From CAIKNB01 sp041658705 (GTDB taxonomy: Bacteria > Patescibacteriota > Patescibacteriia > 2-12-FULL-60-25): a DNA stretch of 64,000 nt. Positions 32,869 through 41,450 of the stretch are shown one piece after another. The notes beneath the pieces are model-generated. The model saw only the letters and a program-made list of their open reading frames with translations. It made no database searches and was not told the origin of the DNA. Position 1 is the stretch's first letter; each line of letters begins with the position of its first letter. The position numbers were made by a program, and so were the translations under genes. The stretch spans positions 57,415 to 121,414 of the forward strand of contig JBAZZT010000004.1 in NCBI GenBank assembly GCA_041658705.1, written 5' to 3'.

Positions 32869-33663
32869 TTAGGCTTGGGGTTTGCGTCGCGAGAACAGCG
32901 CTCCGGCGATAAGTCCGAGGATCAAGAGCACAGCCCCTCCTATGACAGCTTGGATCACGGTCATGCCTTGAGCCGGTTGCGCTGCCACGGGTGCGGATGT
33001 TTGCGCCGGAGGTGTCGCGCTTTCATCTTCTTGCGCCGCGACTTCGGTCGTAGTCGTTGGGGTGGTGACTACGCTTTCACGTATTTCGGGGATGGCTAGC
33101 GCCACGTCAGGCGTCTGCGTCACGAGTTTTTGCGGATTGGCGGAGGAGAGTCGGATATGCAGGGCGCCGGGTACTACCGGGATGGCGACGGCGTGTTCGG
33201 TGATGAAGGTCTTGTCCTCCAAGGCTTTGCCATAGTCAGCCGTGAGTCCGTATTCGATTTTGGATGTAGTTTCTTGATCGGTCTTCCAAGTCGCTTTGAG
33301 GATTTTGCCGTCGGATGAGATTTGGATGTCGGTGATCTGCGGAGCGTTGGCCTTGGGTGTCGGGATGAGGATGGGCGGGATGATCAACGGTTCAAGGTTG
33401 TTGAACATGTCCGGGTTCGGGACAGGGAGCGGCTTGGGCGTCGGCATCGGGGTCGCATTCAAAAGACCTGGGTCGAAGATGACCGAGGCGCCTTGCCAGG
33501 GGATCTTGATGCCGACATCCGAAGTGCTAGTCGTGAGTTCGACTTTCGGCGGCGCCGTTATCCGAAGATTGTTTTTCAGGGCGTCTGGCGTAACCACGGC
33601 GAAGGCGGCTTGGGCAGCCAAGAGACATACCGCTACGGAACCGATGATGACCATTTTGCGCAT
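32869..33663 (-). CDS. Surface protein with Fn3-like domain and C-terminal membrane anchor
   Basis: The product is 264 residues. Residues 1-22 form a signal peptide ending AAFA. A Pro-rich stretch (PMPTPKPLPVPNPDMFNN) leads to a fibronectin-III/purple-acid-phosphatase-N-like domain: ITDIQISSDGKILKATWKTD, then TTSKIEYGLTADYG. A Thr/Ala/Gln-rich stalk follows, and the end is one transmembrane helix (AVIGGAVLLILGLIAGALF) with SRRK on the inside. The layout of signal, domain, stalk, helix and positive tail is that of a cell-wall-spanning surface protein. Partners unknown. Confidence 0.75.
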   Translation of the reverse strand: MRKMVIIGSVAVCLLAAQAAFAVVTPDALKNNLRITAPPKVELTTSTSDVGIKIPWQGASVIFDPGLLNATPMPTPKPLPVPNPDMFNNLEPLIIPPILIPTPKANAPQITDIQISSDGKILKATWKTDQETTSKIEYGLTADYGKALEDKTFITEHAVAIPVVPGALHIRLSSANPQKLVTQTPDVALAIPEIRESVVTTPTTTTEVAAQEDESATPPAQTSAPVAAQPAQGMTVIQAVIGGAVLLILGLIAGALFSRRKPQA

Positions 33664-33764
33664 AAAATTCTAGGATTAGGTTTTAGCTGGACGCAGCATA
33701 CAAATTAATCCTGGGTTTGGGAATACGGTGTTTGTCGAGGGCGGGTTCTAGGGCAGGTGAGTCA

Positions 33765-33840
33765 GGTGAATATGGAATATAGAATTTGGAATTTAGAATT
33801 CAGGTCTTCCATATTCCATATTCCAAATTCCACATTCACC
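33765..33840. repeat. Palindrome, family E, second copy
   Basis: GTGAATATGGAATATAGAAT words on the left pair with ATTCCATATTCCAAATTCCA on the right; compare 1014-1084. Confidence 0.8.
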
Positions 33841-33909
33841 TTCGGAAACGGCTCTTTTTAGCCCGAATTTCCATAATATTCAGCCCTCCGTGGAGCGCAA
33901 ACCAGGCTC

Positions 33910-33938
33910 TTGACACATGCTTTGGAATTCGGTAACCT
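33910..33938 (+). promoter_or_regulatory. Candidate 16S rRNA promoter
   Basis: TTGACA (33910-33915), 17-nt spacer, TAACCT (33933-33938). The leader to the 16S gene would be about 265 nt and contains no coding region. The same -10 (TAACCT) precedes tRNA-Leu. Confidence 0.6.
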
Positions 33939-34209
33939 GCCCGCACGTCCAAACCCCATCCACTGGGGAGCTTGAAAAGGGGAAAAACACCACGCCAAAA
34001 GCGTGGATTCAGATTCCCGCGTAATGCCTAGCGGCTTCACGCGGCGGCACAGCCCCTCCAGGACGCAGACTCGTCAAGTCGCTCATGCGACCAAGAGTCA
34101 AAGCACTTCGAAAACAGAAGAGTGATCGCAACAAAAGTATCGGGTCCGTTCCGCAGCGATGCGGAACACAAATGATTGATCCCTCCGACCAACCAGGGTC
34201 GGAGAGGGT

Positions 34210-35716
<1,507 letters not shown>

Positions 35717-35847
35717 TAGGGAGATATACAATTCTGTCATCGCGTAAGCGATACTCAGGATAAGATTCCCAGGTCGATTTCTCCGCTTCGGCGGAGAATC
35801 ACCCCGATATGATTTTGCGATCACTTTTCTGAAGACGAAGGCAAGAT

Positions 35848-35870
35848 GCCCCCGCGCGGGGTGTTTTTGT
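35848..35870 (+). terminator. Terminator of the 16S transcript
   Basis: The palindrome CCCCGCGCGGGG is followed by TGTTTTTGTTTT. A TTCTCCGC-TTCG-GCGGAGAA hairpin at 35779-35799 may be a processing site. Nothing else is seen between 35717 and 35935. Confidence 0.7.
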
Positions 35871-35935
35871 TTTACGACTTGCCAACATAAGCGCCGAATG
35901 TTATCCCATGGGCAGTTCATTCAATGGAGGGAGTG

Positions 35936-36118
35936 ATGACGACGACAATGAGAATCATCGATTGGATGCTTGATTCCCGGCGAGTGGGTTGGGTGATTCT
36001 GGTCGTGTTCCTGGCGGCAGCCGCGATGGCACTTACCGGCTGGGCCATCGACAACACGCCGCTCATGATCGCGGGCGTGATCATCCTGCCCGTAGGATTC
36101 ATGCTGTTCTCGAGGTGA
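35936..36118 (+). CDS. Short two-helix membrane protein
   Basis: The ATG at 35936 follows GGAGG by a few bases and gives 60 residues. Two hydrophobic helices (WVILVVFLAAAAMALTGWAI and PLMIAGVIILPVGFMLF) are joined by a short loop. It is followed 10 nt later by the gene at 36129, so they may be co-transcribed. No family is recognised. Confidence 0.55.
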   Translation: MTTTMRIIDWMLDSRRVGWVILVVFLAAAAMALTGWAIDNTPLMIAGVIILPVGFMLFSR

Positions 36119-36128
36119 GGGTCGGCGC

Positions 36129-36440
36129 ATGCTAGAAGCTATTGATAACCTGCAGCCTGGATTCGCCTTCGTCACGCCGGCGCACGCCGTCATCCGGCGT
36201 TTCGATCATAGTCTCGTAGGCATCCGCATGGGTTGCAGCGAGCCGATCATCATGGATTTCCTGGATGAGTCGATCGCCGACGAGTTCCTCACCAAATGGG
36301 GGATGAAGCTTTATCCTGACGTGTTGTCAGTGACGCGCCAGATCCCCATGGACCTGGAAGAGGTCGAATACATCTTGCGCGCCATGGTGAAATTGCGCGC
36401 CATGGTGAAATTGCGCGCCATGGTGAACATAGCCCAGTGA
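36129..36440 (+). CDS. Small protein ending in an 18-bp tandem repeat
   Basis: The 103-residue protein is preceded by GAGGTGAGGG. Its body (FAFVTPAHAVIRRFDHSLVG, EPIIMDFLDESIADEFLTKW) has no recognised family. The C-terminus reads LRAMVK-LRAMVK-LRAMVN, encoded by three near-identical 18-bp units (36375-36428). The unit number could vary between strains without breaking the frame. Confidence 0.55.
   Translation: MLEAIDNLQPGFAFVTPAHAVIRRFDHSLVGIRMGCSEPIIMDFLDESIADEFLTKWGMKLYPDVLSVTRQIPMDLEEVEYILRAMVKLRAMVKLRAMVNIAQ
36375..36428 (+). repeat. Three tandem copies of an 18-bp unit
   Basis: The unit TTGCGCGCCATGGTGAAA occurs at 36375, 36393 and 36411; the third ends in C in place of A. The unit length is a multiple of three. 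Confidence 0.95.
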
Positions 36441-36528
36441 GCCGAGTCTCTTATCCACGCACCCGCTACCTCAAGCGCGGTGCGTTTTTGATTTGTGCGC
36501 GGTGCGCGTTACGCGGTACGATACCCGT

Positions 36529-37653
36529 ATGCACATGGAACAGGCTTTGAGGAAGGAAGAGGCGAAGACCGATATCGCCAATCCGATCAAAAAACCGCGC
36601 GAATTGCCGGCGGATATCCCATCCTCCATCAATCCCACCTTGTATAAGGCTTTGTGGGAAATCTTGCCTGAAAAAAATGGAGCGACGCCTTTGGCTAAAG
36701 GCGGGGAACATCTGGTCTTTGAGTTCGTCGATCCCAATAAAAAATCTAAACATGGGAATGTCGTATACAAAGTAAATTTTCTCGATTCGCTCGATATCGT
36801 CGACGCCGCGCGCCGCGGTAAATCGAAAGAGGTGGATCGGATAGTCCGCAGCATGGAGACGGCGATGGCCGCGCGCGAAGGCAAGCTCAACGAGATGAGG
36901 AAATATTTCGGTTTCAGCGCCGTGCCCGTGCAATATGCGGCGATAAAACAACTCCCGGTCACGCCGCAGATAATCGAAGCGCTCAAACCGCGTACCAAGA
37001 CGGAGGGTTTGCCTAAAGAGCTTCCGGTCTGGATCACGGTGCAGCGCAAGGTGGATTTGCCGCCGGAGGATACGCATTCGATCAACGGTTATTATCCTGA
37101 AGCGAATTTCAAATATAAAAAAGGCGTGCATCTTGCCCAAGCGGAAGAAGAGTATGACGCGGCGCACCGGACTTTGACCGGTCCTGCCCAGAGATTCAGC
37201 GGCGCCGACAGGATGCTGTGTCTGGCCATATTTCCGGAACTCAAAGATGTGCTGGTTCTGGCCGAAGCTGATCCGTCGTTCCGCTCTAAACTCGAAGAGT
37301 TCGTACATGCTTTGATCCGTTATACCCAGGAGACTGGCACCTCGTTGGATTTGGCGGGTCACGAAAACGTGGTCATCACGAAAAAAGGCGAAGCTTGGCA
37401 GCTTAAGATGATGGATGCGCTGTTTGCGCGCGAAATGCGATTGAGCCATCTGCTGCCGGTGATCGAAAAAATGCGGACCGATCAGGCCATAGACAGATTC
37501 GACTTTATTTACGCAGTGAACATCCTGAATACGATTCGCATCGCCAACGCTTTGGCCGGGATGCTGGGCATGCCGGATCGAATCAGCATGCCGGGGCTGG
37601 CGGAGATACCAGCCGAAAAATGGCGCCTGGCGTTAGGCTCATTCCTTAGATAA
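36529..37653 (+). CDS. Kinase-like (pseudokinase) protein
   Basis: The ATG at 36529 is favoured because the -10-like TACGAT at 36517-36522 would start the transcript there; the product has 374 residues. LAKGGEHLVFEFVDP followed by VVYKVNFLD resembles a glycine loop and the beta-3 Lys of protein kinases. LDLAGHENVVITKKG aligns with the catalytic loop (D-x-x-x-x-N) and WQLKMMD with the metal-binding strand. The G-loop has only one GG and the DFG Asp is uncertain, so activity is doubtful. Such proteins are frequent and unstudied in Patescibacteria (general impression). Confidence 0.5.
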   Translation: MHMEQALRKEEAKTDIANPIKKPRELPADIPSSINPTLYKALWEILPEKNGATPLAKGGEHLVFEFVDPNKKSKHGNVVYKVNFLDSLDIVDAARRGKSKEVDRIVRSMETAMAAREGKLNEMRKYFGFSAVPVQYAAIKQLPVTPQIIEALKPRTKTEGLPKELPVWITVQRKVDLPPEDTHSINGYYPEANFKYKKGVHLAQAEEEYDAAHRTLTGPAQRFSGADRMLCLAIFPELKDVLVLAEADPSFRSKLEEFVHALIRYTQETGTSLDLAGHENVVITKKGEAWQLKMMDALFAREMRLSHLLPVIEKMRTDQAIDRFDFIYAVNILNTIRIANALAGMLGMPDRISMPGLAEIPAEKWRLALGSFLR

Positions 37654-37673
37654 TTATTCATTGAACCAAGTCT

Positions 37674-38807
37674 ATGTTCAAAAAAGTATCCTGTTTTGCG
37701 TTGGTCTTGGTGGCCGTCTTCCTGGCTTTGGCCCCGGTGCAAGCCGCGGAGTTCAAGTCCGGCAATTTGGTCAATATCACGGACGGCAAGGTGGATGGCG
37801 ATTTGTTCGCCGCGTCAAATTACGTCAACGTCAGCAGCTCTTTGCCGGGCGATGCCTTTTTGGCGGGCAACACCGTGCAACTCGCGGGCTCGGTCGCCCA
37901 GAGCGTGGTGGCGGCGGGTTCGATGGTCAACATCTCCGGCAAAGTCGGCCATGCGCTGCGCGTCGCCGGCAGCCAGGTCACGATCAGCGGCACGATCGAA
38001 GGCGACGTCATGGCGGCGGGAGGCACGGTCAATATCCTGCCGAGTGCGGTCATCAAAGGCGACTTATATTTAGGTTCGGGCAACAGCCTGATCCAAGGCG
38101 AAGTCCAGGGTAAGATTCTTGCGGCCGGGGGAAACGTGATTTTGGACGGCAAGGTGGGGAAAGACGCGTATATCCAAGCCGAAGAATTGACCCTCGCGTC
38201 CACCGCCAAGATCGGGGGCAAGCTGACGTACAAGTCGTCCAAAGAAGCGAGTTTTGATAAGGCGCAGGCTGCCGGAGGAGTCGAATATATTAAGACGGAA
38301 GTCAAGCAGTCGCGCAAGGGAAAGAGCGCTTTTCCGCTCGTCGCGGCTATCGGCTGGTTCCTGGTCTCGACCATCTTGAGCCTGGTCGCCGCATTCGTGG
38401 GTTTCCACTTCCTGCGCAAGCGGACGGTCGAAGTAGTCAGCGCCGTCATGCCGAGATTCATGGTCAATTTAGGTTGGGGTTTTGTCTGGTTGGTGATGGT
38501 CCCCATCGCTTGCGTCATCCTGGCGGTCACTCTGCTGGGCATTCCCTTTGCCCTCTTCGGCATGATCGTCTACTCCCTGGTGAGTTGCTTGGCTAAGGTT
38601 TTGTCTGGAATCCTGCTCGGCGTTTGGATCTTGCACTTGTTCAATAAAAAACGCGGCTGGGTCGTGGATTGGAAAGCCATCCTCTTGGGCGTGATCGTGA
38701 TCAACCTGCTCTTGTTCATCCCGCTCGTCGGCTGGCTCCTCGCGTTCATCTTCTTCTTACCGGCGTTGGGCGGCATCGTCTTGGCCTTCCGACCAGTCTT
38801 CAAATAG
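37674..38807 (+). CDS. Bactofilin-like beta-helix protein with membrane C-terminus
   Basis: The product has 377 residues: a signal peptide (to PVQAA), then about 160 residues of short beta-strand repeats rich in G-x-V-x-G (VDGDLFAASNYVNVSSSLPG, GTIEGDVMAAGGTVNILPSA, GEVQGKILAAGGNVILDGKV), as in bactofilins, followed by four or five transmembrane helices from about 222 on. This combination is seen in predicted integral-membrane polymer-forming proteins. The exported beta-helix could form a scaffold outside the membrane (inference). A true cytoplasmic-type bactofilin is encoded at 54451. Confidence 0.75.
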   Translation: MFKKVSCFALVLVAVFLALAPVQAAEFKSGNLVNITDGKVDGDLFAASNYVNVSSSLPGDAFLAGNTVQLAGSVAQSVVAAGSMVNISGKVGHALRVAGSQVTISGTIEGDVMAAGGTVNILPSAVIKGDLYLGSGNSLIQGEVQGKILAAGGNVILDGKVGKDAYIQAEELTLASTAKIGGKLTYKSSKEASFDKAQAAGGVEYIKTEVKQSRKGKSAFPLVAAIGWFLVSTILSLVAAFVGFHFLRKRTVEVVSAVMPRFMVNLGWGFVWLVMVPIACVILAVTLLGIPFALFGMIVYSLVSCLAKVLSGILLGVWILHLFNKKRGWVVDWKAILLGVIVINLLLFIPLVGWLLAFIFFLPALGGIVLAFRPVFK

Positions 38808-38869
38808 AGACAAACGGCATAGATACAGCTCTTAGTTGAGCTGGCTGCGCCACGTGAGCCGCATAAAGT

Positions 38870-38894
38870 AAAAACCGCACCTATGAAGTGCGGC
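38870..38894 (-). terminator. Terminator downstream of tRNA-Val
   Basis: CCGCAC, 7-nt loop, GTGCGG; on the minus strand a TTTTTAC tract follows. Confidence 0.75.
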
Positions 38895-38901
38895 TTTTAC
38901 G

Positions 38902-38978
38902 TGGTGGACGGCAGAGGAGTCGAACCTCTGACCTTCACAATGTCAATGTGACGCTCTAACCAACTGAGCTAGCCGTCC
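38902..38978 (-). tRNA. tRNA-Val (anticodon GAC)
   Basis: On the minus strand the acceptor arm GGACGGC pairs with GCCGTCC. The D arm holds AGCTCAGTTGGTTAGAGC, the anticodon stem-loop is CACA-TTGACAT-TGTG with GAC, and the T arm is AGAGG-TTCGACT-CCTCT. The discriminator A and CCA are encoded. All arms pair. Confidence 0.97.
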
Positions 38979-39120
38979 AAATAAATCGCTAGCGTCTTGT
39001 CCGCCGTGCTTGCGGGTGCCGCAGACCCGAATGGTCAAGCGGCGGACCGAGAGGCGGAAGCTAGCCGTCCATATCTTGCGCACGGAATTTATCGGAAATA
39101 CGGCGGAATGTCAATAAAGC

Positions 39121-39194
39121 TAGAGGATAGCCAAAACCAGAAATTGGCTACCCTCTACCCTCTACTTTCTACCCTCTTTTTCCTGTGCTATACT
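39121..39194. repeat. Family C palindrome followed by a TATACT -10 box
   Basis: AGAGGATAGCCAA and TTGGCTACCCTCT form an inverted repeat, followed by more CCCTCTAC words to 39178. TGTGCTATACT (39184-39194) then gives a promoter for the gene at 39232. Confidence 0.75.
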
Positions 39195-39231
39195 CGTGAC
39201 ATCTTTAATTCCTCTTTCAAAAACTTCCAAT

Positions 39232-39888
39232 ATGGAAGGCGCATCAAAACAAAAAAAGACCATCCGCCGGGTAAAGAAAGCGGGCAACTCGCCGATTCCG
39301 AGCGGACCCAGGGGCGGTTTTTCCGTCGAGGACAGCAATCCGACCTGCGGACACCATAACTGCACAGGCGGCAAATGCAGTGTGCGTTATGTCGGACCGG
39401 TGACCAGCATCCGCGACCACCACATCATGCATGCGGCCAGGGGAGCGACGCACGTCTGGACCGCCGCGATCGTCGCAGGTTTGGCCGTGGTGCTCACGGG
39501 CGCCATCGCCTATTCCGCTTTCGGCGCCGACGTTTCGAGTCCGACCTCGATGTATGACGAGTTTCGTCAGATCAACACCAGACTCGACAAGATTGAAGCG
39601 CTTTTGAAGACCTTGACCGTCAAGACCGAAACGCAAAAGACTGAGAAGACCGCGGAGCAACCTGAAACTAAGGGCGACCGGGCAAAGACGCCGGCCACCT
39701 CCGCCTCGGGTAGCGAGAGTCCATCGACGACCGCGAACGACAGCGCCAGCAGCCTGTGCCTCAAGACTTGCGTCAGCGATTTCAACACCTGCTACACCAA
39801 GCTCGGGAACCGCGAGACGTGCCTGTATGGCAACGGCAAAGACGTAGCTGGCTACCAGATTTGCCGCAGCAAGTGTTCCGCAAGTTAG
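39232..39888 (+). CDS. Membrane-anchored protein with N- and C-terminal Cys clusters
   Basis: From the ATG at 39232 the protein has 218 residues. A basic N-terminus (KQKKTIRRVKK) leads to a CGHHNCTGGKCSVRYVGP cluster that could bind zinc, then one transmembrane helix (WTAAIVAGLAVVLTGAIAYS). A coiled coil (FRQINTRLDKIEALLKTL) follows, then a Ser/Thr/Lys-rich stalk and a Cys-rich end (LCLKTCVSDFNTCYTKLG, CLYGN, CRSKCSAS). The outer part likely has disulfides, like the giant protein. Function unknown. Confidence 0.65.
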   Translation: MEGASKQKKTIRRVKKAGNSPIPSGPRGGFSVEDSNPTCGHHNCTGGKCSVRYVGPVTSIRDHHIMHAARGATHVWTAAIVAGLAVVLTGAIAYSAFGADVSSPTSMYDEFRQINTRLDKIEALLKTLTVKTETQKTEKTAEQPETKGDRAKTPATSASGSESPSTTANDSASSLCLKTCVSDFNTCYTKLGNRETCLYGNGKDVAGYQICRSKCSAS

Positions 39889-39910
39889 AAGTTGATTGAA
39901 AAACAAAAAG

Positions 39911-39933
39911 CCGTCCCGCAATGGGACGGTTTT
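39911..39933 (+). terminator. Intrinsic terminator
   Basis: CCGTCCC, loop GCAAT, GGGACGG, TTTT. Confidence 0.85.
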
Positions 39934-39948
39934 GATAACTGAATAATT

Positions 39949-40034
39949 GTCATCCTGAGCTTGTCGAAGGACCTTTATCAGCGGCGTCTGAATCGATTGT
40001 TTCAAGTAGGGGCGACCCGCTGGGTCGCCCCTAC
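39949..40034. repeat. Half family A element plus family B palindrome
   Basis: TTGTCATCCTGAGCTTGTCG with GAAGGACCTTTATCAG, then GTAGGGGCGACCC and its mirror (40006-40034). The gap lies between convergent genes. Confidence 0.85.
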
Positions 40035-40110
40035 GACTGCGCCATTGCTACGCTCAACATGACAATTTTATGTTGGATTTCTCATGCAGGGAGATGCGCC
40101 AGGATGCGGA

Positions 40111-41262
40111 TTACTTCGTCGCACGCAGACTCTCGCGCAGACCCTGGATGACTTTTTCTGCGGCTTGCACGAGGGTCGTTTCGGGGCCGAGATGGAAGTC
40201 TGCTTTTTCGCGCGTGCCGCTGGCGCCGAAACGTCGCGCCAAATCCTGCGCCGAGTACGGTGGCAAGGCATGGATTACGGCTTTGGGTCCTTTAGCCGCG
40301 AAATCTTCCGGCTCGTAGATCAGAGCGATCACCTTGGCTTCGGGCGCGTAGGCCACGAGTTCGCGCACGATGCCTTCGAGCGCCGCTTCGCCCGCACCAG
40401 CTTCCAAAAAATCCTGGCGGGACAAAGCGCTCCAGACCAGGCCGAATTCACGGTCGGTCTCGAGCCGCGACAAAGTCCGGCCCCACAGGCGCAAGGTCGG
40501 GATGGAACGCGTGCGCCATAAACCGTTGACGATCTCCTCGCGCCGCGCGCCCATGGCCATGAGCTGCGAGGCGGTCTGCAAAGTCTTGGGCGTCACGTTG
40601 TTGGTGCGGAAGGATTGCGTTTGGGCGATCATGCCGGCCAGGAACGCCGTCGCGATATCTTCGGTGATCAGATTGCGGTTCCATTTTTCAAGCCAGCCGA
40701 ACAAAATCTCGGAGACGGACACGGCCGACAGATCCACCAGATTCAATTGACCCCAGTGCTCGTTGCCCGCATCGCGATCCACGTTCACGATCGTCGTGCG
40801 GTACAGGAAATCGGCGTGCTCGCGGAAAAGTTCGCCCAGCGATTGCAGGTCCGGCGTGCCGATGGCGATGACCAGGTCATAACGATCTTCACCATGGCGG
40901 AAAGCGATATCGGCCGGCGACCATTCGCCATTTTTCGGCACGGCGGTGATCACGAGCTTGCCGTCTTTGACGCCGTATTGCAGATCTCCCAGCTCGTTCT
41001 TTTCCACGTTCAAAGTGATTTCGAAAGCTCGCACCGCGCCGACGCGGGGGCGGACGTCTTGGGAAGCGGGCAGGAAAGAGGGATAGCCCGCATCGCTGCC
41101 GGGGACGACGGCTTCGGCTTGTTTGCCTAATTTATGTAAAAAGAACAACAGACCGACGGCCGAGGAAACGGCGTCAGTGTCCGGGTTTTGCCTGGTGGCG
41201 ATCAAAATGCGTTTGGCGCGCATGATTGATTCCAGGGCCTGTTGTTCTTGCGTGAGGGCCAT
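40111..41262 (-). CDS. DHH-family phosphoesterase-like protein with altered active site
   Basis: The product has 383 residues. It follows the NrnA/DHH layout: an opening RILIATRQNPDTDAVSSAVGL (family form H-x-x-P-D-x-D-x-x-x-S), LVIAIGTPDLQSLG, then VNVDRDAGNEHWGQLNLVDL where active members have VDHHxxxxxFGxxN, and a C-terminal DHHA1-like region. The first His is replaced by Arg-Gln and the DHH triad by DRD, so the metal site is probably damaged. The FLAGMIAQTQSFRTNNVTP segment is well conserved. It may bind a nucleotide or RNA without cleaving it (inference). Confidence 0.7.
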   Translation of the reverse strand: MALTQEQQALESIMRAKRILIATRQNPDTDAVSSAVGLLFFLHKLGKQAEAVVPGSDAGYPSFLPASQDVRPRVGAVRAFEITLNVEKNELGDLQYGVKDGKLVITAVPKNGEWSPADIAFRHGEDRYDLVIAIGTPDLQSLGELFREHADFLYRTTIVNVDRDAGNEHWGQLNLVDLSAVSVSEILFGWLEKWNRNLITEDIATAFLAGMIAQTQSFRTNNVTPKTLQTASQLMAMGARREEIVNGLWRTRSIPTLRLWGRTLSRLETDREFGLVWSALSRQDFLEAGAGEAALEGIVRELVAYAPEAKVIALIYEPEDFAAKGPKAVIHALPPYSAQDLARRFGASGTREKADFHLGPETTLVQAAEKVIQGLRESLRATK

Positions 41263-41450
41263 TTTATGGGCTGATCCGCAGCTAAAGCGGATTGCCTACA
41301 TTACTCTTAGCTCGAAGTGCGGTCAAGCGTTTTTGGGCTAAAAATACGCTTTTTTTGTTAACTCCGTCATTTACAAAAAATACGGTTTTTTGAGCGCGTT
41401 CCGAAATTTGCGCCATTTTATTCCAGAAAGTACCATCCAGACGTCAACCT

